A stretch of 64,000 nt of DNA from Pseudomonas sp. MM223 (GTDB lineage Bacteria > Pseudomonadota > Gammaproteobacteria > Pseudomonadales > Pseudomonadaceae): positions 229,501 to 293,500 of the forward strand of contig OX352322.1 in the NCBI GenBank assembly GCA_947090765.1, in the 5' to 3' direction. The first letter of the stretch is position 1, and every line of letters begins with the position of its first letter. The notes beneath the pieces are model-generated. The model did not search any database. It was not told the origin of the DNA and saw nothing but the letters and a program-made list of their open reading frames with translations. Position numbers and translations under genes: made by a program. Below, one piece after another: positions 44,176 through 52,981 of this stretch.

Positions 44176-46512
44176 ATGTCCGGACTTTCCCGTTGGCCTG
44201 CGCGCGCGTCGCGTTTTACCTTGCAACCCTTGGCCGCTGGCGTGCTGCTGGCGGCGTCCTCTGGCAGCTTCGCCGAAGAGCCGGTCAGCGCCACCCCGGC
44301 GGTAGAGCAGGAAGCCAAGCTCGGCACCGTCACGGTCAATGCCCGCCGCCGTGAAGAAACCGCGCAAAGCGTGCCCACGCCGATCAGCGTGCTCGACAGC
44401 GAAATCCTGGAAACCCAGCGCATCTACCGCGTGCAGGATTTGCAACAGCTGGTGCCAAGCACCAACGTCGCTTACGTGCATGCCCGCCAGTCGAGCATCT
44501 CGATCCGTGGCCTGGGCAACAACCCGGCCAGCGATGGCCTGGAAGGCAGCGTTGGCATCTACCTGGACAACGTCTACCTCGGCCGCCCGGGCATGGCGGT
44601 ATTTGACCTGCTGGATGTGGAGCAACTGGAGGTGCTGCGCGGCCCGCAGGGTACGCTGTTCGGCAAGAACACCACGGCCGGCGTGCTCAATATCACCACG
44701 CGCAAGCCCACCTTCCACCGCGAAGGCAGCATCCAGCAGTCGATTGGCGAAGACGGTTACCTGCAAACCCAGGGCAGTTTCTCGGGGCCGATCAGCGAGA
44801 CCCTGGCCGGGCGCATCAGCGCTTACCGCACTGAAGACGACGGTTATGTAAAGAACATCCACAACGGTGACGACCTTAACGGCGGCAAGCGCCAGGGCTT
44901 TCGCACCCAGTTGCTGTTCAAGCCCAGCGACACCTTCAACCTGCGCTGGATTGGCGAGTACAACGAAGAGGACTCCAACAACGGCATCCTCAGCCTGTAC
45001 AGCACCGGCCCCACCATCAATGGCGTCAACCGCTACGAGAGCCTGGCCGCCCAGGCGGGTGCGACCCTGGTGTCGGGCAAGGACCGCAAGGTCAATTTCG
45101 ACGCCGACCAGCAGGTGACGGTGTTCCAGGGCGGCACTTCGGTGGAGGCCAACTGGACCTTGCCCAACGACTTCACCCTGACCTCGATCACTGCCTACCG
45201 CTGGTGGGACTTCACCCCGCGCAATGACGATGGCCTGAACGTGCCGGTGTTCTACAGTGCCGGGGTATCGGTGCGCGACAAGCAGTACTCCCAGGAAATC
45301 CGCCTGGCTTCGCCTACCGGTGGCGCCTTCGACTACGTGCTGGGTGCCTATTACTTCAAGCAGGACCTGGACAACAAATCCTTCACTTACTACGGGCCGC
45401 AGGCAGATGTCTGGAACCTCACACCGGCCGGTGCACTGAACAACGTCAACACCATTGGTGACGGGCACATCGATACCGACAGCTATGCGTTGTTCGCCCA
45501 AGGCACCTGGCATGTCACCGACCGCCTGGATTTCACCGCCGGCATTCGCGGTACCTATGAAGAAAAGAGCGCGTGGGTGACCCGCGATGCGCCTGAAGGA
45601 GGTGCTGCCGTAACCGGGGCCGCTGCCACTGCACGCCAGGCCCGGATAGGTGCCTACGATTCGGGCGACCTCAACCAGTACAGCTTCAGCCCTTCCGGCC
45701 TGTTGGGCCTGAGCTATCGCTTCAACGAACAACTGCTGGGCTACGCCACCCTGACCCACGGTGAGAAGTCGGGTGGCGTCAACCTTACCGTCGGCGCTGC
45801 ACCACGGCTGGGTACCGATTCGCTGCTGGTGGGCACCGAGCGAGTCAACAACGCCGAACTGGGCCTGAAAAGCACGCTGTTGGACGGCCGCCTGCAACTC
45901 AACAGCAACCTGTTCTGGGCCGAAGTGCATGGCTACCAGGCCAACGTCTACGACCAGATCAACCGCGTGCAGTACCTGGCCAACGCCGGCCGCGTGCGCT
46001 CGCGTGGCCTGGAGTTCGAAGCCACGGCGCTGCCGATTCGAGGCCTTACGGTCAACTTCAACGGCTCGTGGAACGACGTGCGCTACACCGAGTACAAGGA
46101 TGCCCCATGCCCGCCGGAGGTGAGCCTGGCCAATGCCACCGCCACCTGCGACCTGTCCGGGCACCAGGTGGTCGGCGCCTCCAAGTACATCGCCAACCTC
46201 AATACCCAGTACAAGTGGCAGGCCACCCAGCACGTCGAGCCCTACGTCACCGCCAGCTACGCCTTCCGCTCGAAGGCCGTGGGCACCATCGACGATTCCG
46301 ATTTCGGCCAGATCCCCAGCTACGCGCTGGTCAACCTTTCCGCCGGTGTACGCCTGGACCAGGGCGATGGCGTGGTCGACCTGTCGCTGTGGGTGAAAAA
46401 CGCCGGCGACAAAACCTACTTCACCAGCCTGTGGAACTCCGCCAACGGTGGTTATGCCGGCGTGCTCGGTACCCCGCGCACTTTCGGCGCCACTGCCCGT
46501 TACGACTTCTGA
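44176..46512 (+). CDS. sftP: TonB-dependent outer-membrane receptor SftP
   Basis: A 778-residue outer-membrane receptor. Signal peptide to about residue 35 (SSGSFAEEP), TonB-box-like LGTVTVNARRREE, plug domain (SVLDSEILETQRIYRVQDLQQLVPS; QLEVLRGPQGTLFGKNTTAGVLNITT), then a 22-strand barrel ending with the terminal aromatic ATARYDF. SftP in P. putida S-313 is the receptor of the sulfate-ester system, presumably taking up aryl sulfates. Divergent from sftR, 17 bases before astA. Confidence 0.9.
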   Translation: MSGLSRWPARASRFTLQPLAAGVLLAASSGSFAEEPVSATPAVEQEAKLGTVTVNARRREETAQSVPTPISVLDSEILETQRIYRVQDLQQLVPSTNVAYVHARQSSISIRGLGNNPASDGLEGSVGIYLDNVYLGRPGMAVFDLLDVEQLEVLRGPQGTLFGKNTTAGVLNITTRKPTFHREGSIQQSIGEDGYLQTQGSFSGPISETLAGRISAYRTEDDGYVKNIHNGDDLNGGKRQGFRTQLLFKPSDTFNLRWIGEYNEEDSNNGILSLYSTGPTINGVNRYESLAAQAGATLVSGKDRKVNFDADQQVTVFQGGTSVEANWTLPNDFTLTSITAYRWWDFTPRNDDGLNVPVFYSAGVSVRDKQYSQEIRLASPTGGAFDYVLGAYYFKQDLDNKSFTYYGPQADVWNLTPAGALNNVNTIGDGHIDTDSYALFAQGTWHVTDRLDFTAGIRGTYEEKSAWVTRDAPEGGAAVTGAAATARQARIGAYDSGDLNQYSFSPSGLLGLSYRFNEQLLGYATLTHGEKSGGVNLTVGAAPRLGTDSLLVGTERVNNAELGLKSTLLDGRLQLNSNLFWAEVHGYQANVYDQINRVQYLANAGRVRSRGLEFEATALPIRGLTVNFNGSWNDVRYTEYKDAPCPPEVSLANATATCDLSGHQVVGASKYIANLNTQYKWQATQHVEPYVTASYAFRSKAVGTIDDSDFGQIPSYALVNLSAGVRLDQGDGVVDLSLWVKNAGDKTYFTSLWNSANGGYAGVLGTPRTFGATARYDF

Positions 46513-46529
46513 GCACAAGGAGCTTTGCC

Positions 46530-48206
46530 ATGAATGCCAAGACCGAAACCCCTGCACTGCCTGAAGGCGCCTGCCTGACCGCGAAAGTCCCGGAGCGCGA
46601 CCAAGCGCTGCTCGGCGATGTGGTGGTCAACCCGTACCGCCTGGCGCCGCTGACCGCGATCATCCGCGACGGTGGGCGCAGCCTGAGTGATGCGCATGTG
46701 CGTGTGCTGGGGCGTGGCGAGCGCGGTGTGGACATTATCTATGACGTATCCGACCGTTCGCTGTGGACCTATGGCGGTATCCCGGTATTCGGCCTGTACC
46801 CGGACCACGTCAACCAGGTGGAAGTGACCTACAAGCTCGACGGCGAGCGCATTCGCGAGCAGTACCAGATCTACGCCCCGGCCGTGCGCCTGCCGGTGGT
46901 GGCCAGGCAGACCGCCGCGTTGCCGGAGGTTGAACCGGTCAAGGTGGCGCCAGGCTTTGAAAAGCGCCTGTACCTGTTCAACCATCTGCAGGGTGACATT
47001 CCGGGTGGCCGCGCCTTCAAGTGGAATGCCCTGGGTGGTGCGGCCGAATGGGACCAGGTGGGCAACAACTGGATCGCCGACAGCAATGGCGATGTGCGCT
47101 GGTATCTGGATATCGAGCAAATCCATGACTCAAACCGCCGCGATAGCCTGGGTGGCACCATGGGCTTCCAGCAGACCCGCGACGGCAAGCTGATCTGGGG
47201 CCAGGGCCAGACCTACTCCAAGTACGACCTGTTGGGCCGGCGTATCTGGCAGCGCAGCCTGCCCGACAAGTTTGCCGACTTCTCCCACGAAATCCGCGAA
47301 ACCGCCAACGGCACCTACCTGCTGCGGGTGGGTACCAGCGACTACCGCCGCCCCGACGGCAAGCGCGTGCGGTCGATCCGTGACCATATCATCGAGGTCA
47401 GCGAAGCCGGGGATGTGCTGGACTTCTGGGACCTCAACCAAATCCTTGACCCGTACCGTGGCGACTTGCTGGAAACCCTCGGCAAGGCAGCGATCCAGTT
47501 ACCGGAAGGCGTGCAGAAGCAGGACGACCGCCTGGCCAACGAACTGGCCGAGGGTGACCTGCCCTTTGGCGACACGCCGGGAGTGGGCACCGGGCGCAAC
47601 TGGGCGCACGTCAATGCCATCGATTACGACGCCGATGACGACAGCATCATCGTTTCAGCACGGCATCAAGGGGTGGTGAAGATTGGCCGCGACAAGCAGG
47701 TGAAGTGGATTCTTGCCTCGCCCCAAGGCTGGCCGCAGCACCTGCGTGAGAAGGTACTGAAACCGATTGAAAGTGAAAGCTTCGATTGGTCCTGGACCCA
47801 GCACACCGCCTGGCTGACCGGCAAAGGCACGCTGACCGTGTTCGATAACGGCTGGGGGCGCGACTTTGCGCCAACCAAGCTTGCCGGCAACTACAGCCGG
47901 GCGGTGGAGTACCGCATCGACGAAGCCAAGGGCTCGGTCGAGCAGGTGTGGGAGTACGGCAAGGCGCGCGGCGACGAGTGGTACAGCCCGGTTACTTCGG
48001 TGGTGGCCTACCGCCCTGAGACCGACACGCAGTTCATCTATTCGGCTTCGGTGAACTTCCTCACCCCCGAGAAACTGACCACTACCGTGCTCAACGAGGT
48101 GCGGCGCGGGACCCAGGAGGTGCTGGTGGAGCTGAAGGTGCACAGCCGGCAGCCGGGCAGTGTCGGCTACCGGGCACTGGTGATCGACCTGGCCAAGGCG
48201 TTCTGA
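46530..48206 (+). CDS. astA: Arylsulfotransferase AstA (ASST family)
   Basis: PAPS-independent aryl sulfotransferase that moves a sulfuryl group between phenols. The 558-residue product has the ASST blocks GGIPVFGLYPDHVNQVEV, the catalytic histidine block DDDSIIVSARHQGVVKI and WTQHTAWL. E. coli AssT is periplasmic and has a disulfide; this protein shows no signal peptide and only one Cys (residue 16), so it should be cytoplasmic. ATG at 46530 with AAGGAG 8 bases upstream. Cotranscribed with sftP. Confidence 0.88.
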   Translation: MNAKTETPALPEGACLTAKVPERDQALLGDVVVNPYRLAPLTAIIRDGGRSLSDAHVRVLGRGERGVDIIYDVSDRSLWTYGGIPVFGLYPDHVNQVEVTYKLDGERIREQYQIYAPAVRLPVVARQTAALPEVEPVKVAPGFEKRLYLFNHLQGDIPGGRAFKWNALGGAAEWDQVGNNWIADSNGDVRWYLDIEQIHDSNRRDSLGGTMGFQQTRDGKLIWGQGQTYSKYDLLGRRIWQRSLPDKFADFSHEIRETANGTYLLRVGTSDYRRPDGKRVRSIRDHIIEVSEAGDVLDFWDLNQILDPYRGDLLETLGKAAIQLPEGVQKQDDRLANELAEGDLPFGDTPGVGTGRNWAHVNAIDYDADDDSIIVSARHQGVVKIGRDKQVKWILASPQGWPQHLREKVLKPIESESFDWSWTQHTAWLTGKGTLTVFDNGWGRDFAPTKLAGNYSRAVEYRIDEAKGSVEQVWEYGKARGDEWYSPVTSVVAYRPETDTQFIYSASVNFLTPEKLTTTVLNEVRRGTQEVLVELKVHSRQPGSVGYRALVIDLAKAF

Positions 48207-48276
48207 TTCATCCCTGCCGGGAGGGCCGTCGGTCCTCCCTTCACATTTCTTTCAGTTCATTCGTCTAACCTGTACC

Positions 48277-48370
48277 GGCCCTATCGCCGGCAAGCCAGCT
48301 CCCACAGGGACCCCACAAAATTCAGCACCTGTGCAGTCCCTGTGGGAGCTGGCTTGCCGGCGATAGGGCC
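48277..48370. repeat. REP-like inverted repeat (CCGGCAAGCCAGCTCCCA type)
   Basis: A second repeat family: GGCCCTATCGCCGGCAAGCCAGCTCCCACAGG and inverse around a 30-base spacer. It lies 70 bases after astA and forms a hairpin of more than 30 bp. With the palindromes at 48385-48492 it accounts for the 339-base gap before gabD; no coding sequence was seen there. Confidence 0.85.
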
Positions 48371-48384
48371 AGTTGCCACAGCAC

Positions 48385-48441
48385 AAAATTGTGAATTTTC
48401 CGCCGGGCTGTTCAACCATTCGTTCTTTTTTTCGAACAGCC
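48385..48441. promoter_or_regulatory. Palindromes AAAATT-GTG-AATTTT and GGCTGTTC-N20-GAACAGCC upstream of gabD
   Basis: Two perfect inverted repeats (48385-48399 and 48406-48441) immediately follow the REP-like hairpin. The second, with T-run inside the loop, could be an operator pair or cruciform. They are 105-160 bases before the gabD ATG. Confidence 0.4.
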
Positions 48442-48474
48442 TATTGTCCAACACCCCAGCAGCCGCTTAGCATT

Positions 48475-48492
48475 CGTTTGAGATTTCAAACG
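48475..48492. promoter_or_regulatory. Palindrome CGTTTGA-GATT-TCAAACG upstream of gabD
   Basis: Perfect 7-bp arms with a 4-base spacer, 53 bases before the gabD ATG, within the likely promoter. Candidate operator for the regulator of GABA genes. The regulator is not in this window. Confidence 0.5.
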
Positions 48493-48545
48493 CTCGATGC
48501 CCTGCCTTGGGCGCTTTTCAACAATCAACAATTCGGGAAGCCGAC

Positions 48546-49987
48546 ATGCAGCTCAAAGACGCTCAGTTGTTCCGCCAGCAAGCCTATATCAATGGTGAGT
48601 GGCTGGATGCGGACAACGGCCAGACCATCAAGGTGACCAACCCGGCCACCGGTGAAGTCATCGGTACCGTGCCGAAGATGGGCACCGCGGAAACCCGCCG
48701 CGCCATCGAAGCCGCCGACAAGGCCCTGCCGGCCTGGCGTGCACTGACCGCCAAAGAGCGTTCGGCCAAGCTGCGTCGCTGGTTCGAACTGATGATCGAG
48801 AACCAGGATGACCTGGCTCGCCTGATGACCACCGAGCAGGGCAAGCCACTGGCCGAAGCCAAGGGCGAAATCGCCTACGCCGCCTCGTTCATCGAGTGGT
48901 TCGCCGAAGAAGCCAAGCGCGTCTACGGTGACACCATCCCAGGCCACCAGCCAGACAAGCGCCTGATCGTCATCAAGCAGCCAATCGGCGTTACCGCGGC
49001 CATCACCCCGTGGAACTTCCCGGCCGCCATGATCACCCGTAAAGCCGGCCCGGCCCTGGCCGCTGGCTGCACCATGGTGCTCAAGCCTGCTTCGCAGACC
49101 CCTTACTCCGCCCTGGCCCTGGTCGAGCTGGCACACCGTGCCGGTATCCCGGCTGGCGTGCTGAGCGTCGTTACCGGCAGCGCTGGCGAAGTTGGCGGCG
49201 AACTGACCGGCAACTCCCTGGTACGCAAGCTGTCCTTCACCGGCTCGACCGAAATCGGTCGTCAGCTGATGCAGGAATGCGCCAAGGACATCAAAAAGGT
49301 TTCCCTGGGCTGGGTGGCAACGCCCCGTTCATCGTGTTCGACGACGCCGACCTGGACAAGGCGGTCGAGGGCGCGATCATCTCCAAGTACCGTAACAACG
49401 GCCAGACCTGCGTCTGCGCCAACCGTATCTACGTGCAGGACGGCGTTTACGACGCGTTCGCCCAGAAGCTGGCCGCTGCTGTTGCCAAGCTGAAGATCGG
49501 TAACGGCCTGGAAGACGGCACCACCACTGGCCCGCTGATCGACGGTAAAGCTGTCGCCAAGGTTCAGGAACACATCGAAGACGCCGTCTCCAAAGGCGCC
49601 AAGGTGCTGTCCGGTGGCAAGCTGATCGAAGGCAACTTCTTCGAGCCGACCATCCTGGTTGACGTACCGAAGACTGCTGCTGTGGCCAAGGAAGAAACCT
49701 TCGGCCCACTGGCACCGCTGTTCCGCTTCAAAGACGAAGCCGAAGTCATCGCCATGTCCAACGACACCGAGTTCGGCCTGGCTTCGTACTTCTACGCCCG
49801 CGACATGAGCCGTGTGTTCCGTGTTGCCGAAGCGCTGGAATACGGCATGGTGGGTATCAACACCGGCCTGATTTCCAACGAAGTGGCACCGTTCGGTGGT
49901 ATCAAGGCTTCTGGCCTGGGCCGCGAAGGTTCCAAGTACGGTATCGAGGACTACCTCGAAATCAAATACCTGTGCATCAGCGTCTGA
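48546..49987 (+). pseudogene. gabD: Succinate-semialdehyde dehydrogenase GabD, frameshifted
   Basis: NADP-dependent oxidation of succinate semialdehyde to succinate, the second step of GABA use. The start MQLKDAQLFRQQAYINGEW matches GabD. Motifs are ITPWNFPAAMITRK, FTGSTEIGRQLM in frame 1, then GGNAPFIVFDDADLD and the catalytic cysteine block NNGQTCVCANR in frame 2. The break is near 49308, where CTGGGCTGGGTGG should be CTGGAGCTGGGTGG (SLELGGNAP). The total of 1442 nt is one short; repaired it is the standard 480 residues. Same lesion type as rsd. Probably a sequencing error. Confidence 0.9.
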
Positions 49988-50011
49988 TAGCACGGTAAAG
50001 GCTTTACCTCT

Positions 50012-50051
50012 GCCAGCGGGGCGCGAGAGCGACGTCTCGCTGGCCTTTTTT
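50012..50051 (+). terminator. Hairpin with T-run between gabD and gabT
   Basis: GCCAGCG...GCGAGA / TCTCGCTGGC stem followed by CCTTTTTTA. An imperfect intrinsic terminator or attenuator within the gabD-gabT gap (181 bases), suggesting that gabT has its own promoter or reduced readthrough. Confidence 0.6.
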
Positions 50052-50168
50052 ACACGCAGTACCTGGTGGCCAGGGCGTTTGCGGCAGTCGATCAACGAAT
50101 ACTGTTCGCGAGCACTCCCAGTCACCCCCGAATAAAAGCGCCATTCCTGTCGGCGCAATGAGGGCATT

Positions 50169-51446
50169 ATGAGCAAGACCAACGAATCCTTGATGCAACG
50201 TCGTGTAGCTGCCGTCCCACGTGGCGTTGGCCAGATCCACCCGATCTTCGTCGACACCGCGAAGAACTCGACCGTGATCGACGTTGAAGGCCGCGAACTG
50301 ATCGACTTCGCTGGCGGCATCGCAGTACTGAACACCGGCCACCTGCACCCTAAAGTGGTTGCAGCCGTGCAAGAGCAGCTGACCAAAGTCAGCCACACCT
50401 GCTTCCAGGTGCTGGCCTACGAACCCTACGTAGAGCTGTGCGAGAAGATCAACAAGCTGGTACCAGGCGACTTCGACAAGAAGACCCTGCTGGTCACCAC
50501 CGGCTCCGAAGCCGTTGAAAACGCCGTCAAGATCGCCCGTGCTGCCACTGGCCGTGCTGGCGTCATCGCCTTCACCGGCGGCTACCACGGCCGTACCATG
50601 ATGACCCTGGGCCTGACCGGCAAGGTCGTGCCGTACTCCGCTGGCATGGGCCTGATGCCAGGCGGCATTTTCCGCGCCCTGTTCCCGAGCGAACTGCACG
50701 GTATCAGCGTTGACGACGCCATCGCCTCGGTCGAGCGCATCTTCAAGAACGACGCCGAGCCGCGTGACATCGCTGCGATCATCCTCGAGCCAGTACAAGG
50801 CGAAGGCGGCTTCCTGCCAGCGCCGAAAGAGCTGATGAAGCGCCTGCGCGAGCTGTGCGACAAGCACGGTATCCTGCTGATCGCCGACGAAGTACAGACC
50901 GGCGCTGGCCGTACTGGCACCTTCTTCGCCATGGAACAGATGGGCGTTGCGCCTGACCTGACCACCTTCGCCAAATCCATCGCTGGCGGCTTCCCGCTGG
51001 CCGGTGTGTGCGGCAAGGCCGAGTACATGGACGCCATCGCGCCGGGCGGCCTGGGCGGCACCTACGCGGGTTCGCCGATCGCTTGCGCCGCGGCCCTGGC
51101 CGTGATCGAAGTGTTCGAAGAAGAAAAACTGCTGGACCGCAGCAAGGCTGTGGGTGAGCGCCTGACCACCGGCCTGCGCGAAATCCAGAAGAAGTTCCCG
51201 ATCATCGGCGACGTCCGTGGTCTGGGCTCGATGATTGCTGTTGAAGTGTTCGAGAAAGGCACTCACACCCCGAATGCTGCTGCCGTTGGCCAGGTTGTTG
51301 CCAAGGCACGCGACAAGGGTCTGATCCTGCTGTCCTGCGGCACCTACGGCAACGTCCTGCGTATCCTGGTACCGCTGACTGCCGAAGACGCACTGCTGGA
51401 CAAAGGCCTGGCCATCATCGAAGAGTGCTTCGCTGAACTCGCTTGA
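50169..51446 (+). CDS. gabT: 4-aminobutyrate aminotransferase GabT
   Basis: PLP-dependent transaminase converting GABA and 2-oxoglutarate to succinate semialdehyde and glutamate. The 425-residue product (standard length) has class-III aminotransferase motifs: TGSEAVENAVKIARAATGR, GGYHGRT, LIADEVQTGAGRTGTFFAMEQMGVAPDL and the PLP lysine in FAKSIAGGFPLAG. The product of GabT feeds GabD. Codon use is strongly C-ending, as for highly expressed genes. Followed by a strong terminator. Confidence 0.96.
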   Translation: MSKTNESLMQRRVAAVPRGVGQIHPIFVDTAKNSTVIDVEGRELIDFAGGIAVLNTGHLHPKVVAAVQEQLTKVSHTCFQVLAYEPYVELCEKINKLVPGDFDKKTLLVTTGSEAVENAVKIARAATGRAGVIAFTGGYHGRTMMTLGLTGKVVPYSAGMGLMPGGIFRALFPSELHGISVDDAIASVERIFKNDAEPRDIAAIILEPVQGEGGFLPAPKELMKRLRELCDKHGILLIADEVQTGAGRTGTFFAMEQMGVAPDLTTFAKSIAGGFPLAGVCGKAEYMDAIAPGGLGGTYAGSPIACAAALAVIEVFEEEKLLDRSKAVGERLTTGLREIQKKFPIIGDVRGLGSMIAVEVFEKGTHTPNAAAVGQVVAKARDKGLILLSCGTYGNVLRILVPLTAEDALLDKGLAIIEECFAELA

Positions 51447-51461
51447 TGTGACACGCTTCTG

Positions 51462-51488
51462 AAAAAACCCGCTTCGGCGGGTTTTTTT
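51462..51488 (+). terminator. Rho-independent terminator after gabT
   Basis: AAAAAACCCGC-TTCG-GCGGGTTTTTTT, a perfect stem with a TTCG tetraloop, 15 bases after the gabT stop. Confidence 0.95.
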
Positions 51489-51583
51489 GTGCCCAGAAAA
51501 GCCGTGGGGCGCTATCGTTAGCGGAGGATTTGCTTTGGAAGCTGCGACGGACTGTGTGTCAGGCTAATCAGGAGCTGTTGGCG

Positions 51584-52882
51584 ATGAGCGCTGCAAACCC
51601 CACCGCACCAAACGTACTGATTGTCGAGGGTGATCCCTGGGTACGTGACATGCTCGGCGAGATGCTGCTCAGCGTACGCTGTGATGCCCGGCTGCACGTA
51701 TGCGCCGACGGCTCGCAGGCACTCAACCTGTTGGCCAACAAACCTGACCTGATCATCGCCGCCCGCGAGCTGGCCGGTGTCGATGGCCTTGACCTGCTGC
51801 GCAAGGTGCGCGCCAAAGGGCCGGGGTTGCCTTTTATCCTCATGAGCAACCGCAGCGACAGCGCCAGCGTGCGCGAAACATTGCCGCTGCACCCTACCGC
51901 CTACCTGAGCAAGCCGCTGAACCTGGATAACTTGCGCAAGCGCCTGGAAGAGCTGCTGGTGGCGGTTGGCGAGGAAATCGCCTGCCCGGTACCAGCCTTG
52001 CAGGCAGGTGCCAGCCTGCCCGCCTACCTGGAGCAGCGCCGCGCTACCGCCGATGGCGGGCCGCTGTTGGCCGATGTGCAGGTGGCGATCAAGCGGGCGC
52101 TCAACCCTCAGGGCCTGAACCTGAAGGTGCTCGAAGAGGAAGTGCGTAGCGACCCCCAGGTCACCGCCGTGCTGATTGCAGCTGCCAACAGCGCCGCGCT
52201 GCACCGCGAAGCGCCGGTGCAAACGTTGCTGCAGGCCTTGAACAAGCTTGGTAGCACCCAGAGCATGAACCTGATTCTGGGCATGACCCTCAAGCGCAGC
52301 GCACGGCTCAGTGACCCGTTGCTGGCGCAGCACGCAGCCGGTTACTGGGCCCTTTCGCTGCATACGGCCGAATATGGCCGTACCTTGGCGCGCATGCTTG
52401 AACTCGACGAAGGGCGCTGCTATTGCGCGGGCTTGCTGCATTGCCTGGGCGACCTGGCAGTGCTGCGCTGCCTGCAAGAGTGGGCACTGGCCGGGGGCGA
52501 ACTGGATGAACGCAAGGTACAGCAATCGCTGGATGAGTTCGGTGCGGCGTTCGGCTCGGCGCTACGCACCCGCTGGCGCTTGCCGCTGGCATTGCGCGAG
52601 TTGATCGCGGCCATCTACCAGCTGGGCGGTGGCGTGTATTCGCGGGAGATCCTGGCCATGAACCTGGCCGGGCAGCTAGCGCGGCTGCCGGCCGAGCAGG
52701 GGCTGGAGAAGGTGGCCAGCGGCAAGACGGCACGCTTGCTCAAGCTAGGGTTGTCAGAGCTTAACCGGCTACGCAAGGTAGAAAACCCCGAAGCGAAACC
52801 AGCGCTGTTGGCCGACGCGCCCTTGAAAGCCGACGAACCGGTGCCCCTTGGGCAGCCCGACATCACTGAGCCGCCTGCTTGA
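51584..52882 (+). CDS. Pseudo-receiver and HDOD domain protein
   Basis: A 432-residue signalling protein. Residues 8-125 form a response-regulator receiver fold; it keeps the acidic pair (VEGDPW), the Ser (LMSNRS) and the Lys (YLSKPLN), but the phosphoacceptor site reads PDLIIAARELAGVDG with Ala where Asp is expected. Residues 155-350 form an HDOD domain (LPPL-like region replaced by LEEEVRSDPQVTAVLIAAANSA; CAGLLHCLGDLAVLR). The C-terminal 70 residues are low-complexity. AGGAG lies 9 bases before the ATG at 51584; the reading from 51530 is unsupported. Sits before a set of c-di-GMP genes. Confidence 0.85.
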   Translation: MSAANPTAPNVLIVEGDPWVRDMLGEMLLSVRCDARLHVCADGSQALNLLANKPDLIIAARELAGVDGLDLLRKVRAKGPGLPFILMSNRSDSASVRETLPLHPTAYLSKPLNLDNLRKRLEELLVAVGEEIACPVPALQAGASLPAYLEQRRATADGGPLLADVQVAIKRALNPQGLNLKVLEEEVRSDPQVTAVLIAAANSAALHREAPVQTLLQALNKLGSTQSMNLILGMTLKRSARLSDPLLAQHAAGYWALSLHTAEYGRTLARMLELDEGRCYCAGLLHCLGDLAVLRCLQEWALAGGELDERKVQQSLDEFGAAFGSALRTRWRLPLALRELIAAIYQLGGGVYSREILAMNLAGQLARLPAEQGLEKVASGKTARLLKLGLSELNRLRKVENPEAKPALLADAPLKADEPVPLGQPDITEPPA

Positions 52883-52981
52883 GTGTGTTCAACGCAGACA
52901 ATAGCCGTGGAGCAACTGGTTCTGGAGCCGGATGATGTTGTTCGGAAAGTCGAAGCGGCTTATGAGGCTTTGAGGGGATGA
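52883..52981 (+). other. Possible short ORF upstream of the 134-codon gene
   Basis: A GTG-initiated 32-residue reading frame (VCSTQTIAVEQLVLEPDDVV..) ends in a TGA that overlaps the next ATG as ATGA. Its second half (VEQLVLEPDDVVRKVEAAYEALRG) has protein-like composition. Either a tiny coupled gene or the 5' part of the following gene displaced by an indel. No ribosome binding site was seen. Confidence 0.3.

Noticed and set aside
44161..46557. 798-codon minus-strand open frame opposite sftP
   Set aside because: Shadow of a strong TonB receptor gene; no family features or ribosome binding site.
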